Source: an uncultured Bacteroidota bacterium (GTDB lineage Bacteria; Bacteroidota; Bacteroidia; Chitinophagales; Chitinophagaceae). From it: a stretch of DNA of 7,772 nucleotides. The number at the start of each line of letters is the position of its first letter. The first letter of the stretch is position 1. This document shows positions 5,484 through 7,772 of this stretch, piece after piece. A model generated the notes under the pieces. It was not told where the DNA came from and ran no database searches. It saw only the letters and a program-made list of their open reading frames with translations. The stretch is from NCBI GenBank assembly GCA_903933995.1, contig CAIZMD010000491.1, positions 1 through 7,772 of the forward strand, written 5' to 3'. Both the position numbers and the translations under genes were made by a program.

Positions 5484-7433
5484 TCAACGAATCAAGAGGA
5501 TGGAGCCAGAAACTGGGGCGTATCCATTGTTTAATTCTATCATGTAATAATAGGTGCCAATGGGCAGTGATTGACCATTTCTTTTACCATCCCACCCTGT
5601 GGAACTGGATTTTTGTTTGAAGAGTGGTTGTCCATATCTATTAAAAATGCTGACTACAGCATCTGGGTAGGTTTCTAGCCCACGAACTTTCCAGAGATCA
5701 TTGATACCATCGCCGTTAGGAGAAAAAGCATTAGGAATGATTAATTCTTGAAACACGTTAACCAGAACAGTGTCTGAATAATTGCCGCATCCAAAAGAAG
5801 ATATTCCTGTAAGTATGTATTGGGTACTTTGAGTGGGTTGCACACTGGGATTGATGGAGCTTGGATTGAGCATGGCATTGGTAGGCGTCCAATTGAAACT
5901 GCTATAATTTCCAGAAATGGTTCCATCTAATTGAACGGTTTCGCCGGAGGCAATACTTTTGTCTTTTCCAGCATTGACCAAGGGCTTTTTCCAAACTTGT
6001 ACTTCTATCCTACCAGAATCTCTACAAGCGTATTGGTTTTGAACCTTTATCGTATAAGTGATGGTATCAGTTGGATTTGCAACTGGATTGGCAATATTTG
6101 CATTGGAAAGTCCTGTACTGGGACTCCACTGATAACTGGTACCACCATTGGCTGATAAACTCACACCAAAACCCTCACAAGTTGTAACAGATAAGGGCAA
6201 TTGTAAATTCACACCGGGATTGACTATTACATGTAGGCTATCATAACCCACACAACCTGCATCTGTGGTAATTCTAATTGTATAATATCCGGAATCTTGG
6301 AATGTAACTTTACTAACAACTGCATTACTACTAATATCTTGGTATTGATTGGGGCCTGTCCATAAATATTGATAGGCTGTACCCAAGGGGGCATCCAAAC
6401 TCACATTGATGCCAGTACAAGCCATGACTTCATCCACGGCTAATTGAGGTGCAATGGGGTTGATATTTACTAGAATGGGGTCCGAAGCCAAACGGCAGGC
6501 AGCTGAATTAAAATTACCCGTTTCTGCTACCATAATTCGGTATTGGTATCCCCCACCAGCACTAGGTTTGCGAGTATACTGAAGTCCTGTTTCACCTGCA
6601 AGGTCTTTCCAGGTTTTTCCTGAATCCAAACTTTCTTGCCACTGCATTTGAGCATTGTTTAATCCAGTAATGGATGCGACCAAACTTAAATCTGTTTGAA
6701 GGTTTTGGCAGATATCAATCAAATAATTGGCTTGACCATTTACCGTGGTTGCAACTGTTGCGGCACCTCCAGGTCTAAGGGTAATATCGTCTAAGGCAAA
6801 ATCATTGCCACATCCACCTGCAGCATTATTGATAATTTTCAACACTACGGCCGTGCTTCCAATGGGTGTTAAAAAGCAAGTACCCGCCTGTACCCATTTG
6901 CGGGTATCTTTTTCAGTAGGAATATCGCCACTGGACTGTTCTTTTAATAATACCCCAGTAACCGTTTCAATTCTGAAAATCAGATTGGGTTTAATACTAT
7001 TAAATCCACAGGAACTGTCTTTAACGGCATTCATAATCCAGGCGGCAAATTCATAATTGGTATTCCCACATAAACCCCTGGCAGTATCCTGATAAATTAC
7101 TTTTCCTGGAACGTCTGCATTGACCATCATAAAATAACCCAAGGATTCTGCAACAGATGAAGTTCCAGTATGATCCCCCGCTAAGGGCGAGTACCAAATG
7201 GTGGGAGAACAACCAAAGAAAAAAGTGGCTAAACTAAATTGCCCATCTCTTACGCAGGGCGATCCACTATAAGTTAAACCTGTTTTACTTGATGGTGGAA
7301 TGATGGGGCCTGTTGGGCCTCTGCCAAAAGTCATTTTCAAAACAGGGTCTCCCAAACTACCGCCACATACCTGTGCGTGCACAGGCATATATAAAAAACA
7401 AGATCCAATGGCAAGTAGGATTATTCGTAACAT
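5484..7433 (-). CDS. secreted multi-domain surface protein with type B T9SS (gliding motility-associated) C-terminal domain
   Basis: This is a 649-residue exported protein. Residues 1-20 are a Sec signal peptide with likely cleavage after VHA. Residues ~60-222 are a Cys-containing jelly-roll-like domain common in large Bacteroidota surface proteins (SDHTG-type start near GDHTGTSS, GYFMMVNAD, LCGNTNYEFAAWIMN, CGNDFALDDITLRPGG). Residues ~225-325 form a Cys-bearing beta domain (QWQESLDSGKTWKDL). Three Ig/PKD-like beta modules follow at ~326-406, 408-480 and 484-560. Residues 564-649 are the CHU_C / gliding motility-associated C-terminal domain (IIPNAFSPNGDGINDLW, IFNRYGQPLF, WDGKRNGQSLPIGTYYY), the type B sorting signal of the type IX secretion system. 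No catalytic domain is seen, so adhesion or polymer binding is a fair guess but not shown. The ATG at 7433 is the only start that gives a signal peptide. No strong terminator follows the stop. Confidence 0.93.
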   Translation of the reverse strand: MLRIILLAIGSCFLYMPVHAQVCGGSLGDPVLKMTFGRGPTGPIIPPSSKTGLTYSGSPCVRDGQFSLATFFFGCSPTIWYSPLAGDHTGTSSVAESLGYFMMVNADVPGKVIYQDTARGLCGNTNYEFAAWIMNAVKDSSCGFNSIKPNLIFRIETVTGVLLKEQSSGDIPTEKDTRKWVQAGTCFLTPIGSTAVVLKIINNAAGGCGNDFALDDITLRPGGAATVATTVNGQANYLIDICQNLQTDLSLVASITGLNNAQMQWQESLDSGKTWKDLAGETGLQYTRKPSAGGGYQYRIMVAETGNFNSAACRLASDPILVNINPIAPQLAVDEVMACTGINVSLDAPLGTAYQYLWTGPNQYQDISSNAVVSKVTFQDSGYYTIRITTDAGCVGYDSLHVIVNPGVNLQLPLSVTTCEGFGVSLSANGGTSYQWSPSTGLSNANIANPVANPTDTITYTIKVQNQYACRDSGRIEVQVWKKPLVNAGKDKSIASGETVQLDGTISGNYSSFNWTPTNAMLNPSSINPSVQPTQSTQYILTGISSFGCGNYSDTVLVNVFQELIIPNAFSPNGDGINDLWKVRGLETYPDAVVSIFNRYGQPLFKQKSSSTGWDGKRNGQSLPIGTYYYMIELNNGYAPVSGSILLIR

Positions 7434-7479
7434 GGTATAATTGATCAGAAATATAAGCCTAAAACCTGATTTGTATCTA

Positions 7480-7508
7480 GAATTTAGCCTAAATAAAGGG
7501 AATGCAAA
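7480..7508 (-). promoter_or_regulatory. weak promoter candidate for the surface-protein gene
   Basis: On the minus strand TTTG (complement of 7505-7508) is followed after 18 bp by TAAATTC (complement of 7480-7486), about 47 bp before the ATG at 7433. The -7 element matches TAnnTTTG only in part and the spacing is one base short, so this is tentative. The gene may instead be read from the MutS2-like gene 98 bp upstream. Confidence 0.25.
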
Positions 7509-7531
7509 GAGATGGTTGTAATAGTATCAAC

Positions 7532-7772
7532 CTATTTAACGGGTTCTTCAATTTTCTCAACGGCAATCAAATCAGCCATATCTACATTCATGGGTAGGAG
7601 TCCAATTTGTACAATGGCCCTTTTACCCCTAATCTCTTTTACTTCTCCAACTTGGTAATTTTTTTTGGATTTAACCAAGGCTCCAACTACAATATCAGAA
7701 TGGGTCTCTTTGAATTTGGCATCGGTTTTCTTGGCCAACTTATTCACCACAATGGTTTCTTTTTGCTTAAAC
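7532..7772 (-). CDS. mutS2: C-terminal end of a MutS2-like protein (partial)
   Basis: The frame is open to the window edge, so these ~79 residues are the end of a longer protein and the GTG at 7750 is internal. The tail has a Lys-rich helical part (KQKETIVVNKLAKKTDAKF) followed by a small beta-rich module: VVGALVKSKKNYQVGEVKEI, then RGKRAIVQIGLLPMNVDMADLIAVE. This matches the KOW-like module of MutS2 proteins (pattern VGDxVxxxxxxxxGxVxEIxGxxAxVxxGxxxxxVxxxDLE), which follows their ATPase and coiled-coil parts. MutS2 binds branched DNA and, in characterised bacteria, suppresses recombination or rescues collided ribosomes. The protein stops nine residues after the DLI of this module, so no Smr nuclease domain follows, as in some other Bacteroidota MutS2-like proteins I recall. 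Confidence is limited by the short fragment; another KOW-containing protein is possible. Confidence 0.68.
   Translation of the reverse strand, partial: FKQKETIVVNKLAKKTDAKFKETHSDIVVGALVKSKKNYQVGEVKEIRGKRAIVQIGLLPMNVDMADLIAVEKIEEPVK

Noticed and set aside
5931..7056. Plus-strand open frames opposite the surface-protein gene (5931-6155 and 6745-7056).
   Set aside because: Both are antisense to a clear, full-length secreted protein and show no recognisable domain or start context.
7514..7532. GGTTG/CAACC hairpin at the MutS2-like stop codon as a terminator.
   Set aside because: It has only 5 bp with a 9-base loop and no T-tract on the minus strand after it.
7748..7750. GTG as the start of a 72-residue protein.
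   Set aside because: The frame continues to the window edge with residues typical of the helical part before the KOW-like module, so the gene starts outside the window.

Overview
The window looks like a piece of a Bacteroidota chromosome, probably close to Chitinophagaceae. This is inferred from four things: a Bor secretion (type IX) 'gliding motility-associated' C-terminal sorting domain; start codons without Shine-Dalgarno sequences; a TTTG / TA-n-TTTG type promoter in front of a tRNA; and AT-rich coding DNA. No species can be named from the sequence alone.

Layout. Positions 1-4281 on the plus strand are the distal end of a complex I operon: the 3' two thirds of nuoL, then complete nuoM and nuoN. 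These are the three antiporter-like, proton-pumping membrane subunits of NADH:quinone oxidoreductase. A 131-residue protein of unknown function (4303-4698), two short conserved-looking segments joined by an Ala/Pro linker, closes the operon. Positions 4699-5228 carry no gene but are packed with hairpins. Six evenly spaced units (about 67 bp each, 4721-5090) each start with a T-tract plus GA and then a hairpin. They are followed by a 119-bp block bounded by perfect 16-bp inverted repeats that holds terminators for both strands. A tRNA-Ser(UGA) gene (5229-5313), a large secreted surface protein with a type B sorting domain (5484-7433) and the 3' end of a MutS2-like gene (7532-7772) all lie on the minus strand. 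The nuo operon and the minus-strand genes therefore converge on the hairpin block.

How the parts fit. NuoL, NuoM and NuoN work together in the membrane arm of complex I. The hairpin block plausibly insulates the convergent transcription units. The secreted protein, tRNA and MutS2-like gene are functionally unrelated housekeeping or surface genes.

The two points most worth a second look are the regular hairpin array, in which one unit shows a compensatory base-pair change, and NuoM. At the site where NuoL and NuoN in this same window keep the transmembrane lysine seven residues before the conserved His, NuoM has Phe, and it has an extra Lys six residues after its key Glu.
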